Of a stretch of 64,000 nt of DNA, positions 1 to 12,900 are shown piece by piece. The DNA lies in contig CM054114.1 of NCBI GenBank assembly GCA_028673005.1, positions 126,571,307 to 126,635,306 on the forward strand, written 5' to 3'. The translations under genes were made by a program, and so were the position numbers. Origin of the DNA: Tanypteryx hageni. Taxonomy: Eukaryota > Arthropoda > Insecta > Odonata > Petaluridae. Under the pieces are notes generated by a model. That model saw only the letters and a list, made by a program, of their open reading frames with translations, had not been told where the DNA came from and searched no databases. Each line of letters begins with the position of its first letter. The stretch's first letter is position 1.

Positions 1-392
1 AATAAAAATGCATTAGCAATGTTAATTATAATTTTTATTATTACAAAACCGAAATCATTCTTCACACTATCCTGCTTTAACTGTCTTTACCACCACATCC
101 AATACAATACACTCTTGCGGAGTGGTGACAAAGCGCTCGAAATTCAAATCTTACTGTCTTGCTAGTGTATTTGAAGTATTAGTAAATGATCAGGAATGTA
201 TAGAAGTGAATTATAATTCATATTCCCTCCGTACGCACACGTAAATTGAAATAACGACATCTTCGTTATTTTTTTTTGTTTTTTACATTATTTTTTTAAA
301 CTTAATTTTTCCTACACAAAATTGGTGCCCCATCTAACTTGGCGCCCTAAACGACTGCCTAGTTCGCCTATATGGTCTTATACTACGTGACG
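1..392. mobile_element. 3' part of a hAT-like non-autonomous element
   Basis: This is the duplicated counterpart of the element at 47118-47799, whose ends and 8-bp target-site duplication are visible in the right copy. Here only the right-hand part is inside the window. It ends at the sequence GCCTATATG, followed by the flank GTCTTATA. No coding capacity is seen. Confidence 0.6.
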
Positions 393-2013
393 GTGTTCTT
401 TCACTTAAATGAAAATTTTAGGCCTCATTTCGAAATTATACTATATTTCCTATTATATGTTTTAGAGGGAAAATTTACCAGCTTTTGATTTCGATTATAA
501 AGACGTAAAAAACTGATAATGGCATATATTAGATAAAAATGAATGAAATTTCCGATTTCCGCCCGCGTATGTGCTAACTTTCCGACTTATTGTTAGTTCC
601 AAAACGCACCGAAAGACATGGTTACTGTACGAATTTTACTTCCGTAGAGAAAATACGCCGGCGTAGTTCCACAAGACACCAGAAGGTGGGTTAATCGGAC
701 GAATCGACTTGTATGTACTTACACTTGCTGGCGGAAAACTACGAGCATATAATTTTTTTACCAGACGAGTATTATTAATTTAAGTGTTATCAAAATTAAG
801 AAATATTTTAATTCTAATAAAATAAATTCTACTCAATATAGTGTGTGTGATAAAATACAATCATTGTGTGTAATTGACCGCGGCTGCGCAGGTTACTTTT
901 TAATGACAGATGACTGCATGAAAGCGTTTTGCCAGATGGCCTCGAATAGTCTATATTTTTTAATAACTAATTAAGTGGCAAGTTTCGCATTGTGCACCTT
1001 CACGGTTCTATATTCTGATAGTGAAACTTTCCGGCTAGGAGGCAGAAGAAGAAGTTATACCAGATATCACATTTAACTCATACTCGTAGAACATTCAAAT
1101 GTTATTTTAATTTTCGAGCAACAAGATTCTACAACTTTACCCAGCGAGGGTCTATGTTTTACTCCTATTTATGACGAGCAGGGCTCACTCCTCCGTAGTC
1201 CTTTATTTTTGTATTTAAATTTATTTTGAGGATTATTTTTTTCCCATAAAAAGTGTTTTGGTTTATATTGTGTAGCTTTTTCAAGTTGCTGTCCAGAGGA
1301 AGCACAAATTCGGCGCATGACGACGCCACTTCGAACAAGATTAATCAAGAATTTAAATTAAAAATATAAAGGAAATGTGTATTTATTACAAATTTTATTT
1401 TTAGAATAATGTCCTTATATTTCCATGATATGCTCCCAGTACCGTAACTAGAGTAGGTCAAGTGAGGAAACTGCCCCGAGCTCTAGGTAAGGGGTCCAAA
1501 AATTCCAAATAGTACTTAAATATACAAGATACAATAAAGTTTTGAAGGGGCGCATATTTAGTAGTTTTCCTCGGCCGCTAAAATAGCTAGTTACGGCTCT
1601 GTTTGCACCACAGGTTTATAAAGAGTCTTTCCTGCTGTGTCCTAATGTCGTGATACGTGCATATATTCATAAACAAACGCACCTTCGAATGCGTATTTTA
1701 CACGAGAAATGACCACAGAGAATCAGATTCAGTTCACAAATCAACTCAGTGAATACGATAAATTCCGTAATAATAATATTTAATGACGACCGTTACGAAC
1801 TTTTAGGTTAATGTGAAACGTAAGTTCACCGAATTTCCAACTGCCTATCCCTTGTTTATATTACGTAAGTATAATAAATACGTATTAAGAATCTAAAACG
1901 TATATCTTCTTCTGAAACCCAGCTTTATAAAGGCTGAAAGTAAAAGATATTAATTCCAATGTTGCTTTTGAAGCAACCATTTGAATGGAAATTGCATTGA
2001 GTTGCAACAGCTA

Positions 2014-2212
2014 TGTCCAACCCCGATTTAACGCACTCCTGTATAGTGCTATTCTCCCCCCCCCCTTCCCCCCGCATACCGCCCATGAATCGTTAAGAAC
2101 AAAACTTCCATCTTATGGATACTTAGAGATAGCATATACCTCGATTTACTACCACCCCCCGCTTTAGCGCCAGTATTGGACATCCGCTGGCGCTAAATCG
2201 GGGTATGACTGT
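2014..2212. mobile_element. pogo-like MITE (about 200 bp)
   Basis: The left end reads AACCCCGATTTAACGC and the right end GCGCTAAATCGGGGTATGAC, an imperfect terminal inverted repeat followed by TGTA. Ends of the form CAGTCAAACC(C/T)CGATTTA with TA flanks are typical of pogo/Tigger-type mariner relatives. An inner hairpin (arms GCTTTAGCGCCAG and CTGGCGCTAAATC) lies at the right end. It has no transposase. The same copy sits at 49441-49638 in the duplication, and a relative is at 36250-36411. Confidence 0.6.
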
Positions 2213-4117
2213 ATGCTTTATCGGTGAAAACGTCCGGAAATAGCTATTCGTATTATTAACGGGCTAAAAGAAATGTTTGCGTTTGTTTACCATGTACCCT
2301 AACTTTTTGGTTAATTTTTCGCGTATAAATTCGGCATTATACTCGGAAATTACTGTTTGAAAACAGTCGATGGCCACGAGTCTCTCCTGATAAAGGCCGT
2401 GTGTGGCTCACGTAGTGGCGTGACGGGAAGACGATACAACTGCTTGGAGACAAATAGTAGATTACACAGGCAGATGAAATACCGAGTTATTTACGAGTAA
2501 CTTTAGTTATTTTATTTAGAACCATAGCACGTACTGACCCACTAAAGAATTGCCATTTTTATCTGACGTTCAAAAATATTTTTACTTGCTCTACTGCAAA
2601 GGTCATGTAAAGAACGAGAATGACCGTGCCAAAGCAACGAGCTCTCTGCTGGTAACAATAAACGAAATATTAAGCCATTCCTTTGCACTAGCTCATTCAT
2701 AAAAATTTTTACTAAGGTTTCTATTAATATTTTTGTAAGAATAATCAAAGTAGGAATGTGAAAAAGAAATACAGCGTTTATGACTGGAAAAATAAAATAT
2801 AAATTATGAAGTTTATTTGTTGGCGTAATTGAATACGATATAGTTACCGTATGGATGTGCGATTTATTTCTATAAAATATTATTTATTCTGTTATATTTT
2901 AAAATGGAAAATTTGGCGGGCCACGTAATATTTTTGTATTTGTAGTGCCCCAAAAGAAGGCGTTTGAAAATGTATGCTCTGCGGCCAGCTAACAGTGAGA
3001 TATGACGATAAAAAAGCACGCAAAATTTAGCACAGAAAATGTCATACGTGCTGTTTAAACTTGCGGTTATAAAACCTCCTAGGAAATTTTTACGCTATTA
3101 GTGGCGGACAAACGCTAAATATTCCATTTAAGGTGAACTACAATCTTCCAGAAAATTGCTATGCGCTGCGCCCCAAAGAATTCACCATTCGCTCATAATT
3201 GCCTCTCCTCGCAGAAAAAATCACCGCTTAAGCTGCCACTAGATTAGAATTCTCGAAGCACATTGTTAACCCAAATTGTTTTCTTGTAAAGTCATAAATA
3301 GAATGTTTTTAATGATTGAACTAATGAGAAATATGAAACAATTATGTCAATAAGTTTCCCGAAAGAGGATAGCGAAAAGAATACGTGAAGTCAGCAATTA
3401 GGATTTGGAAATATAGAAAGGGCAAGAGGAGGAGGGACAAGATCGATGAGAGAGGATGGAAGAGAGAACACAATCTGTATTCCAGAGGTCAGCAACCTGC
3501 TGCTCTATTTGCAATTTTGTGAATTCTTAGCAATTAAATTGCATAATTGCGTTTTAGGCAATTTTATTCACTTATGTTTATATTTATGAAACGGGTCGGC
3601 AATAAATATTCTGCAGTGAAAACAGTGGTTCTAATAAAACCGCATACTTTATTTCGAGAGACTCTTGGTTAATATTTTATTGCTAATATGAATACATGCA
3701 AAGGATTCGTATGGCCGATAGGTATTTTAGTTTTGCGAATTTGGAAGAGGTTTTCTCTAAAATTGTCCTGAGGAAAATGACGTAATTAAAACGGTATGTC
3801 TGCAACACGAGCATCACGTGCAACCCATTAAGATCGACGCTCGCAAAAGGAATAACAAAGAAGAATAACTTTTCCTTAGCAGCAAACATTTCGCGGAACA
3901 GTTATATAAACAGGAGCGGAGATAGTATTATTCTCCAGTTAATGTTTTGAGCTATTGTCTCTGCTTCCCCGCATATTATCTTCGTGTTTTATAAATATTT
4001 TGAATGGTATCTGTTCCTAGAATGATCTGCGTTGAAAAATAAGGGATTTTCAAAAGCAATTCTCGCTTCGTTTATCGCGCAACTTCCGTCGTTCAGTTTC
4101 TTTTATCTTAATCCGCC

Positions 4118-4168
4118 TATATATATTGAGTCGAAGTAGCACGCCAAACTCAGCAGTTCATCAGCAGG
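4118..4168 (+). promoter_or_regulatory. TATA box and initiator of the giant repeat gene
   Basis: A TATATATATT box starts at 4118. A TCAG initiator-like motif has its A at 4152, 34 bases from the first T of the TATA box, which is the normal spacing for an arthropod RNA polymerase II core promoter. If transcription starts at 4152 the 5' UTR is only about 17 nt before the ATG at 4169. A strict TATA-Inr promoter with a very short leader is common in strongly tissue-specific secretory-product genes. The duplicated copy at 51516 is unchanged. The motifs are seen directly; the start site is inferred. Confidence 0.65.
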
Positions 4169-4238
4169 ATGAAGCGGAGGCAGTGCATCATTGGCATCGC
4201 TTTTCTTTTCTGCGTCCATAGTACCTTAGTTTCAACAG
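4169..4238 (+). CDS. Giant repeat gene, exon 1: signal peptide
   Basis: This exon encodes 23 codons plus one base. The peptide begins MKRRQC, continues with a hydrophobic core IIGIAFLFCV and ends HSTLVST, a standard eukaryotic signal peptide with a basic n-region and an h-region of about ten residues. The exon closes with ACAG followed by GTATGG, a good donor in phase 1. The ATG is the first one downstream of the TATA/initiator pair. Intron 1 is 774 bp. The exon is present unchanged at 51567-51636. It is too short to stand out as an open frame; I found it by reading downstream of the TATA box. Confidence 0.75.
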
Positions 4239-5012
4239 GTATGGACTTCATTTATACTTGCTAAGCTTATTCGAATATCCTATGAAGCATTAGTTTAAAT
4301 TAAGTGTAATTTTTAAAATATGCATGATTAATTTTACGGAACACTGGTGTTACTGTAACTATGGGGACGTGGGTTAGAATGTCATTCTTATTCTAATGTG
4401 TAACGAATAAAAAATTTGATTGCATAACTTGCCAATTCAACTATGTCAATGGGTTTTTTCTTTGTGATAATTATTTATATTTTTAATAATGTTTTTTTTG
4501 TTTTCTTTGTTGATCTCCGCAAATTAGCATTATAAGGGAAAGGGAGTATTTTCTGTGGTGCTCATTTACTGCTTACTTATATTGTAATCATGTTAATGTT
4601 AACAAATACTCATCAAAGTTTAAAATCTCCGGAGGAGTGATTTTTTAAATAGTTAATTGTGCGTCGTAAGCTGCAGACTTTAATAATTTTTTCATTGAAT
4701 GATGACGAAAATATGTATTATAGATCCTCAGCTACCTTTGATCTTGGTAATATTTTTTAACCATTCCTCTGCAGATTGGGGAAATCATTTCAACCAATAT
4801 CAGTGATGTATTAGTAAGCATTATCGGTGCGTACCTGAGAAATTTAAATTTACGTTTTAAACACATCGATGAATAGATGCGGAGGTATTTTTATTGTAAT
4901 TTTTCAGAATCGTATGGTTAATTTCTAGATTTTATCCACTAAAATAAAAAATTAATTCAGAGATGGACTATGCGATGACTAGATTTCTAATTTATTTTTT
5001 TACTGTTTTCAG

Positions 5013-5053
5013 GTTTCGCTCTACGACAAGATGGAGACGGTGGAATAATTACG
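5013..5053 (+). CDS. Giant repeat gene, exon 2: short propeptide segment
   Basis: A pyrimidine-rich tract ending TTTTCAG precedes a 41-nt exon. Two bases complete a glycine codon and 13 codons follow, giving GFALRQDGDGGIIT when joined to exon 1. It ends ACG before the donor GTAAAT, in phase 0, which matches the phase needed to enter exon 3. Only one substitution separates it from the copy at 52411-52451, and that change is silent (GGT to GGC). The following intron is about 10.7 kb and repeat-filled, so an additional small in-phase exon cannot be excluded. Confidence 0.65.
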
Positions 5054-6900
5054 GTAAATGTAATGTGCATTGCTATTTTTATTGAATATGAAGGCTTTTC
5101 TTGATTTAGTATTCAGGGATAGGAAATGATTTTTGTGTCGTATGCCAAGAAAGTAATGAGAATCATCAGAATTTTTCGCCTGCCACAAGTTTACTCCTTC
5201 TTTAAGAAACTTTATATTTTATACAGAAAGTGCAGACTTATGCGTGCAACGTATTTGCCATCCCAGTTCTAGAAACTTCCCGCGGAGGGGGGGTAGTGGT
5301 GGCGGGGAGGGGGGAGGAGGGAAGCGATTGCCCCTCACTCTTCTTGAACTGCCGACGAACCTTTTATTCTCGAAATCTCTGCAGCCGTAAGAAAGTTTTT
5401 TTTGTCCCTTATCCTGTAAACCTAATATATAGCGCAGAATCGAGGAATTTTTCGCGAAAAACGTTTAATAATGCACCCAATGAAGGAAGATGGGGACATC
5501 CAAAAGAGGGAGAGTGGGAATCGTCCTCCTCCCCCTTGAATTCGGCACTGATTTCATGCTATTTAATCTATCACGGTCGGTGTAGAGAACATTTACCAGA
5601 ATTGAATATTTTACATATAGTGAGAGCGGATGGGACATGATAATTTAGAATATTTTGGAATTGTGGGTGTAACTAAGAATGCGTGTTATTAACTCCTTCG
5701 AAATAACCGCGAGAGAAATTATTCACCTAAAGAATTATCCGCAAAAGTTTAAGCTGAGTAACAACTTTCATCGATGTAACATCAAGTTATATCAAGTATA
5801 AGTTTCATGAGTGAGTTCTGCGGTCGGACACCTCACAAAATGGCCGCGGGGAAATCGTTCTTCGAATTCAACCTTGTAGTTACTTACGCTATGTCAACCG
5901 TTCCAAGCAGCAGTGTGGTAGAGAATATCGAAGTGTGAGGAGTGGGATGCAATGCTATACTTGTGGATCAATATTTTATGTAAATTTTATTTTATTGTAT
6001 TTAAATTTTACGTATTTGATAGAAAAAATGGCAGTTTCTGATATTAGCAATTCAATTTATATTGCCATTTTGCATTCGCTTTACCTTACTAAGACATTTT
6101 CGCCTATTTATAGTATTATTTAATCTTAAGGTCACTGTTAGCTATTATTTGGTACTAATCGTAAAACTAATTTTTTCCGAATTTTTCTCGTGTAGATCCT
6201 TTGGGTAATTTTTGGATTCATTTTTAATTAAGTTTTAATTTTTTAAAGGGCCGATATATGTTTTATCATTGAATATTATTGCGATGTGTACGAATATCTA
6301 CTCTATAGGAAGCTAATGTGTGGAATTTAGGCGATATTTCTCCAATCCACGGCAAGTATGTATTGACGCATAGCAGTTACCCATGAAACAAAAAGCTGAT
6401 GTTAAATACCATTTTATGCTGCATGAATTTGAATTAAACCATTGCTGTCTTTAATTTTGATCATGCAGTGTTTGCCGTCAAAGTCAGGTTGACTTATTCT
6501 TCAATTTTTGCAAAATATATTTTATTGTTACTGCTCGAGTTTCTTCAAGTATTACTTTAATGATTTTTGACGCAGAAAATTTGATCATTTTATTATGATC
6601 TTCCTGTTAGCATAATGAACTTATATCCTTTCAGGACCAAAACGAAAATGTTTTAGGTTGCACAAAATTGTCTAAATCTGATTATAACTTCTGCTTGATT
6701 TCTTCAGTTTCAGAGTTGGTAATAGCAAGGATGTGATTTTGTAAATTTAACGACTAAAATTAAATTTAAATCACATACATGACGCGTAGTTCATCAATCA
6801 CGAAGATGTTCCTGGCACGCGGTTTATCTCAGAAGCATAAATTTGGCCCACGCGTAAAACGATTCGCTCATTTTTCCAGAAAGAGTCGGAAAACTCTAGA

Positions 6901-7197
6901 ACAGTGGTGAGCAATATGCGGCCTCCGAGAGCGTTTTCTGCGGCCCGCGAAGTTATGATGACAAAGTGATCCATAAAATTTAACGCAAATTCGTGTAATT
7001 TAAATTCAAATTATGGCAACAAAACACTTCATGTTGAGATGTCAACCATAAAAACCTAATTTATGCTTCATTTTCACTTATATGGCACCTCATAATCTCT
7101 AGGTAACGTCCGATTTAAACTCTTATTATGTGGCCCGCCGAAGAATTCGCAACCGCCAATGCGACCCACCTGATAAAAAAATGTTTCCCGCCCCTGC
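6901..7197. mobile_element. hAT-type MITE
   Basis: The left end is CAGTGGTGAGCAA and the right end is TTTCCCGCCCCTG, which correspond to the CAGGGGTGGGCAA-like inverted ends of Charlie-type hAT elements. The flanks CTCTAGAA and CTATACAA could be a decayed 8-bp target-site duplication. There is no open frame. In the right duplication copy the same element is split by a LINE at 54502-55846. Confidence 0.5.
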
Positions 7198-7370
7198 TAT
7201 ACAAGAACGCAGTGCGCGTGCACCGCGAAAAATATGATATATCGACCTATCCAGGTGTTTCAATCAGTGACATATATCAACTAGTTGCTTCGAAGCGGAA
7301 GTATCCAATTTTTTTAGTGTTATGATTTTTAGCCTACTTTCCAGAATGAAAATAGGCTTATAGTTTTATC

Positions 7371-7545
7371 GTTGTGGCTGTCTGTCCGTCTGTCTGCTTG
7401 TCCGTCTTCTCCTATTAAATTTTAAACCAATAGACCGATATTCATGAAACTTGGTGGAAATACATGAGCCGAACTCCCGAGGATAGTTTCTCTTGCGAAG
7501 GTTGAAGTCCCGGGTTCGATTCCAGGAACTATCCTTCCCATGATT
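7371..7545 (+). repeat. SINE-like repeat with tRNA-like hairpin
   Basis: A GTCTGTCCGTCTGTC-rich stretch and an ATTCATGAAACTTGGT motif precede a short tRNA-like fold. GGATAGTT (7481-7488) pairs with AACTATCC (7527-7534), and a B-box-like GGGTTCGATTCC lies at 7512-7523. The fold is too short for a complete tRNA, so this is a retroposon rather than a tRNA gene. It also occurs in the right copy near 56120-56290, and a related minus-strand piece lies near 39240-39350. Confidence 0.45.
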
Positions 7546-7844
7546 TACATGGTAAATCTGAAATCCATCGTGCAGGGTAATATTCTCTTGCGCATTAAAA
7601 TATCTTAGAATTGTAATATCGGAGCGAGTTTTGTACTATTCTCTGAGGAAAGGAATAAAGATTTTAATTTTTATCGTAGAACTTTGCTTATCTATTGTAT
7701 TTCTTAGAATTTCGCGTAAATTGCAGTTTTTATCACTCATTACGAGAATGTTGCCATAGCAACAACTATTGTTAGACTCGGATTCAGTATCATTATATAT
7801 AGACGTTCCTTACAGAGGAGGAGGAGGTTATAACATATAACATA

Positions 7845-8772
7845 CTAGTAGTTGGTGCTTGCATACTGCAAGCATTTCATATCACCTTGAAAAAACATTA
7901 ATTTTTCAGACAGATACTTCATCATTACAAATATTCTATTAATTCTAAAGATTTCACCTCCGCAGCGATTTTCGTTTTTCTCACATGTAAAAATATTAGT
8001 TTAAAACAATCCACAAATGTTCCAATTTTAAACATTTTACACTTTCTCCATTATGGGTTACTAATGCTACACATTTGAGCCAAATTTTAAAGCTGTAGCA
8101 CTTCTAGAAGTAAAATAATATTTTTCTAATTGTTGAAAATTTAGAGATTTTAAACGGTTGCCGCAATATATATATGGAGAGATTGAAATGTTTATGTTTG
8201 CAAATGCACTGTTCTGTAAATAATTTGAAAATTGCAGCTTCCTAGCTCATCCCGTGGTACCTAAAAAATTATTAAACTTTAATGTTCAAATGGGGTTAAA
8301 ACAACCCCTAAAATTTACAATTTTAAAAATTTCGATTTTTTTAGTTGGTTATGAGAAAAGTTCTATAATCTTGCAAAATTTCAGCTTCCTATACTTATTA
8401 GATTGGTCTACACACTCGATTGCGTTTTCCCATGCTATCTTATGAGAGATATTCCGGGGTCTCTGGAGTCGAACCCAAGACACTGTAAGCAAAAGTGACA
8501 ATAATTCCTAATAGATATTGCTGCCATCTAGTAACAGTGAAAAATTTTTATTTTTCTAGCTTACCGGCAAGTGCCCATAATTAATTTACAAAATTGGCGC
8601 AATGCTTTTCTTATGGGAAAAAACGCAATTTTCGAAATTTCTGGAGTCGAACTCATGTCACTTAGGTAAGAAGTCTCATTTCATCTGAAGGTTTCTCCAT
8701 CATATCTACAAAAACTAAAACATTCAGCTCTCTAGCCCTTGTAGTTTGGGCTGGACATTAGTATCCTCTTGT
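7845..8772 (-). mobile_element. Helitron-like non-autonomous element
   Basis: Read on the minus strand, the 3' end carries a perfect hairpin (GCTTGCA, TAC/GTA loop, TGCAAGC; 7857-7873) about nine bases before CTAG, which is followed by T. A 3' hairpin close to a CTRR terminus at an A/T insertion site is the hallmark of Helitron-type rolling-circle elements. The other end lies near the GAGGATACTAATG motif. There is no helicase frame. A second unit starts 953 bp further on, so the elements are in tandem. The same unit is in the right duplication copy at 56591. Confidence 0.6.
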
Positions 8773-8798
8773 TATATGTTATATGTTATCATTATATA

Positions 8799-9905
8799 CT
8801 AGTAGAAGGTGCTTGCATACTGCGAGCATTTCATCTCAGCTTGAAAAAACATTAATTTTTCGGACAGATATTTCATCATTACAAATATTCTATTAATTCT
8901 AAAAATTTCACCTCCGCGGCGATTTTCGTTTTTCCCACATGTAAAAATAGTAGTTTAAAACAATCCCCAAATGTTGCAATTTTAAAACTTTTACACTTAC
9001 TCCATTATGGGGTACTAATGCTTCACATTTTAGCCAAATTTTAAAGTTGTAGCACTTCTAGAAGTAAAATTATTTTTCTAATTGTTTAAATTTAAATAAT
9101 TTTTAACAGGCGCCGCAATTCATATATGGTAAAATTGAAATTTTTATTTGTGCAAATTCACTACTCTGTAAATCATTTCAAAATTTCAGCATCCTAGCTC
9201 ACACCGTAGTACCTGAACAGTTATCCATTTGTTTAAACTTAAAGAATTTTTAACTGCCAAACAAATTAAAATATCAAAATTTGTATAATCCCTATTTCGT
9301 TTTTATTACAAACACTACCTCTAAAAAAATTTCAGCTCCGTAGCACATTCAGTAATACATAAAACTCAAAAATATGTTTAAACAATTGCGAATTTTTAGT
9401 GGTAGAATTTTTTAACTTTTTCAAAATTTTATTTTTTTCTATGTATAATTTTCTAAAAAATGATTTCAAAAACTATGACCTACATCATATAGTTTCTAAG
9501 ATAAAAATTATTAAACTTTAAAGTACAAATGGGGTTAAAACAACCCCTAAAAATTAACAATTTTGAAATTTTTTAATTTTATAGTTGGTTATGAAAAAAA
9601 TTCAATAGACCTGCAAAATTTCAGCTTCATAAACCTATTAGATTGGTCTACACACTGGGATAACTTTTTCCCATGATAACTTATGGGAGATATTCCGGGG
9701 TCTCTGGAGTCGAACCCAAGACACTTTAAGCAAATGTGACAATAATTCCTAATAGATAAATGCGGCCATCTAGCAACACTGAAATTTTCATCTTTCTAGC
9801 TTACCGGCAAGTGCCCATAATTAATTTACAAAAATGGCGCAATGCTTTTCTTATGGGAAAAAACGCAACTTGCGGAATTTCTGGAGTCGAAATTAGGGGA
9901 TAATA
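8799..9905 (-). mobile_element. Second tandem Helitron-like element
   Basis: This is a diverged repeat of the preceding unit, with CTAG at 8799-8802 and a nearly perfect hairpin at 8811-8827. It shares most of the body, including the segments around ACCTCCGC and TCTGGAGTCGAA, but contains about 340 extra bases near 9190-9530 that reappear in the copies at 57823-58545 and 58593-59319. This unit has no counterpart in the right duplication copy, which switches orientation at about 57411. Its inner boundary at about 9905 is approximate. Confidence 0.55.
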
Positions 9906-12900
9906 CAACTTTTATCATTAGTAAAATTGTCATTGACATAGATAAGACAATTTTGATACAGTGACCATGTGCGCATAATTCTTTGTAAAATATTTTATAT
10001 AAATGAAAATTTACTTTGAAACAACATTTAAATAGATATTTGGCTACTAAGCTTCCCCGTTTTAAATATTACCCTTTCGAAATTTGGTTGCGCGCCTTAT
10101 ACTTCAGAGTGTACATTTTTCCGAATCTTCGTGAATCATTTATCCGAGTAATTAAAGACAGAATTCGCGATCTCGCTTTATCAAAACGAGAAACAATATT
10201 TCTACAATGGCCACAAAAATAGTTAGAAAAAATATTCGTTATTAGAATTTATTATAGGCGAATGACCACTGAGGAAGGCTGCTTTGTAATACAAATAAGC
10301 ATCAAGTTTTCCCAACTTTGTAATGGCTGTTGGAGAGACATTTTTTTATATAATCAGAATAAATTAAAATTTATCAGACAAGAAAAAATGACATCTGACT
10401 CGATGGAACGAAACGATCACAAGATCCTAAGCAGAGAAGCAATATCTGTAAAGTTTGGAATAATTTTGAGACACTTTACAGCTAACGCCTGTCTTCTGAA
10501 GATGTTATGATCGTTTCATTCCATCAATTTCTAGCTTGGCAATCTCACCATATGAGAGGGAGGGGGGTTTTCTTCGACGTTTCTCTCGGGGGACATCTTT
10601 TGGGGCTGATTGATACTAGCTTGACAAGCTCGGGCTCAACTAAGAAAAACACCCCCATTCAGAAACGAGAAAATTAATCAGCTACGGTAGTTCAGTTGTA
10701 GAATATCCTCCCGGCATAACTGACTTGGGTTTGATTCCAGGTCTTAGCAGAATTGTTTCTCGTTTCAAATAATTTGAAGTCAGGAATAGTTATTATTCCC
10801 GACTTGTGACTCCTTAAGCTTCCAAACCTACACTTGTTTCTTTAGAGGCATTTCTACTTTTCATCATCAAGACACCATTCATTATCTCTAGCCGGACTAT
10901 TTTTTAAAAAACTGACTCCCTATTTTCACTAAAATTTCAGCGTGGATGCGAGATTGCTCCTTATCCCACCTCGCTCCGGTAGGAATCTCTACGCTCACCG
11001 CTGTTAATCTCGTCAAAATTTCTCACTTTCTCGATGCACCTGATTTGAGAGATTTTAGTTCTCCCAGAGATTATTCCGCCAAAGCACGCACAAGCCATCC
11101 GAGAACGATAACTCGATAAATTAGCGCTAATCCACGAGCTAAGCGGCGTCAGAGAGATATAGAGAGAGGAACGCGGCGAACATATCCTCCCGCGACCTAG
11201 AATCCTCTGGCGCGCACTTCCTCTTATAAGGCTTGACAATGAAATTACGCCTTCCGATCTGTATTCGAGGGGACTATCCCTAGGCGTGTTAACATCGAAT
11301 CTATTTGTTCGAATTGCGTTTACGGAGAGAGATAGAGAGAAGTCCATTCAAGTCAGCACATGCGGTGGTTCACCGAAAACCATGCATCCAGTCATCAAAC
11401 ACCGCCAAAGCCTTCGCCATAGTCATAGTTACTGTAATTCTTGCTTGTTATTTCATACATATTTGCATGCCTCATTCATGATAAAAATGCTAATTTTAAT
11501 AGAATGTATTAGCCGACCTGTTCGGCACTTCGTGTCTAAAAAGGCGAGTTAAGTGATAGGGAGGAAGCAGAAATAGATAACTTTCACTCACGCTTCGATA
11601 AACTAACATTTATTTATAGTTAGTCACGATATCAAAATATGGGTATCCAAAATTATATTATAAATTGGCGTTCATCAGGGATAGGAATGATGGTGCAACT
11701 TCTTCCGGCATACGTTTTTTCACCCGACCGAACCAACACTTCCATATAATACACATATTTTTATGAGAAAATCAAACCGACCCCGCGAAGGGCTAGGATT
11801 TCCCGTATCAACATAAACAAGATCTGTAAACAAACCTACGAAAAGGATTAACTTAAATGTTTCAATCATAAACTGTTTTCAATACAACCCCGCCCCAGAA
11901 ACCGTTAAAAGGTTGGTATTCCTGGGCTTCAAGATTACATGTGAGCGTAAATATCTTATTATTTATCCTAGAATTATGTTTAAAAGACACTATTAATCAG
12001 CGCATTTACCCGGATTCGACGCTTGAGTTACTTTCTCACTAGTTTAACAACATAAAAATTTTAAATTTTATTGCAAATGATTTGATCGGATAGAAACTCC
12101 CTGCTGCAAGGGGGCAGCTTTGCGAGCTCGATTTCGGTTCGAACCCTCCAGTTCCGCAGTCCTAATCCGAGTTAATGACGCTTGTGAAGTTTTTACAGCG
12201 GTCAGTTTCGGATGTCGTCCCAGCCTTTTTTGTTTTAAAAGTAAATAAGACCACTAATAAACAGTATTTTATGTTTCCAAATTTGGAGTTGCGAAGGAAC
12301 GGCGTATTCACTTGCATATTATAATAGCACTGAGTTCTTTTAATGATAATCAATGAAATATATTATAATACCATTGATTTTATAGAACGATGTAAACTTA
12401 TGATGACGTAATAATCTTAAAACACGAAATTTTATCAAAACGTGGAAAATATTTTAATGTCGTGTTTCATAGTTTCTCGAGAAAGTTTTAGCCCTTTTCA
12501 ATAATTGAACGCAAGAATTAATATATTGAATGGTGACATTGTGGAAACAGTAATGCCACAAGCTTCTACTACGATTGACGAAAAAATATGGGTATTTCGC
12601 GATTTTTTTCATCCGGATACGTACTAAAAGGGACACCATTATAATAATACACAAAATATCCTAATATTTAGATAAATGTTAGAATATCAAGACTATGATC
12701 TTAATTTTGTTTATTTTTATTGCTGATATACATGTTGATCTGGCGAAACTTCAAATAAGAAAACACCGAGGTGAGTCGATTGTCAGTGATTTGGAAATTC
12801 CGGGTGGGTGCCTTAATGTCGCGGAAAATGAGAAATACTCGGCGAGAACTCTTGCTTTTTATTATTTCATACTAGCGTAATTGCTCGTCAAATATGATGG

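Larger units (their letters stand above)
1..8667. repeat. Left copy of a large segmental duplication
   Basis: The block matches 47416-57411 almost base for base in direct orientation, offset 47415 at the window start and 47398 at exon 1. In the roughly 920 bp around exons 1 and 2 I counted four substitutions, so the duplication is recent. The match begins at base 1, so the true left edge is outside the window. It fails at about 8667, where the right copy turns into an inverted Helitron-like segment. Apart from the promoter, exons 1 and 2 and the elements listed separately, the block holds AT-rich sequence with short hAT-like scraps (about 2920-3230 and 3482-3560) and no other gene I can support. 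Confidence 0.95.

Noticed and set aside
5230..5640. 136-codon open frame in intron 2
   Set aside because: It is disrupted in the near-identical right copy, has no domain, and overlaps G-rich low-complexity sequence.
10016..10510. Two adjacent open frames of 68 and 82 codons
   Set aside because: No recognisable motif, no splice context; length is within chance for this region.
10961..11347. 128-codon minus-strand frame
   Set aside because: No recognisable domain, no start or splice context; probably repeat-derived.
12695..12770. Signal-peptide-like MILILFIFIADIH followed by G/GTGAGT
   Set aside because: No promoter motif and no phase-matching downstream exon found; hydrophobic AT-rich frames arise easily by chance here.
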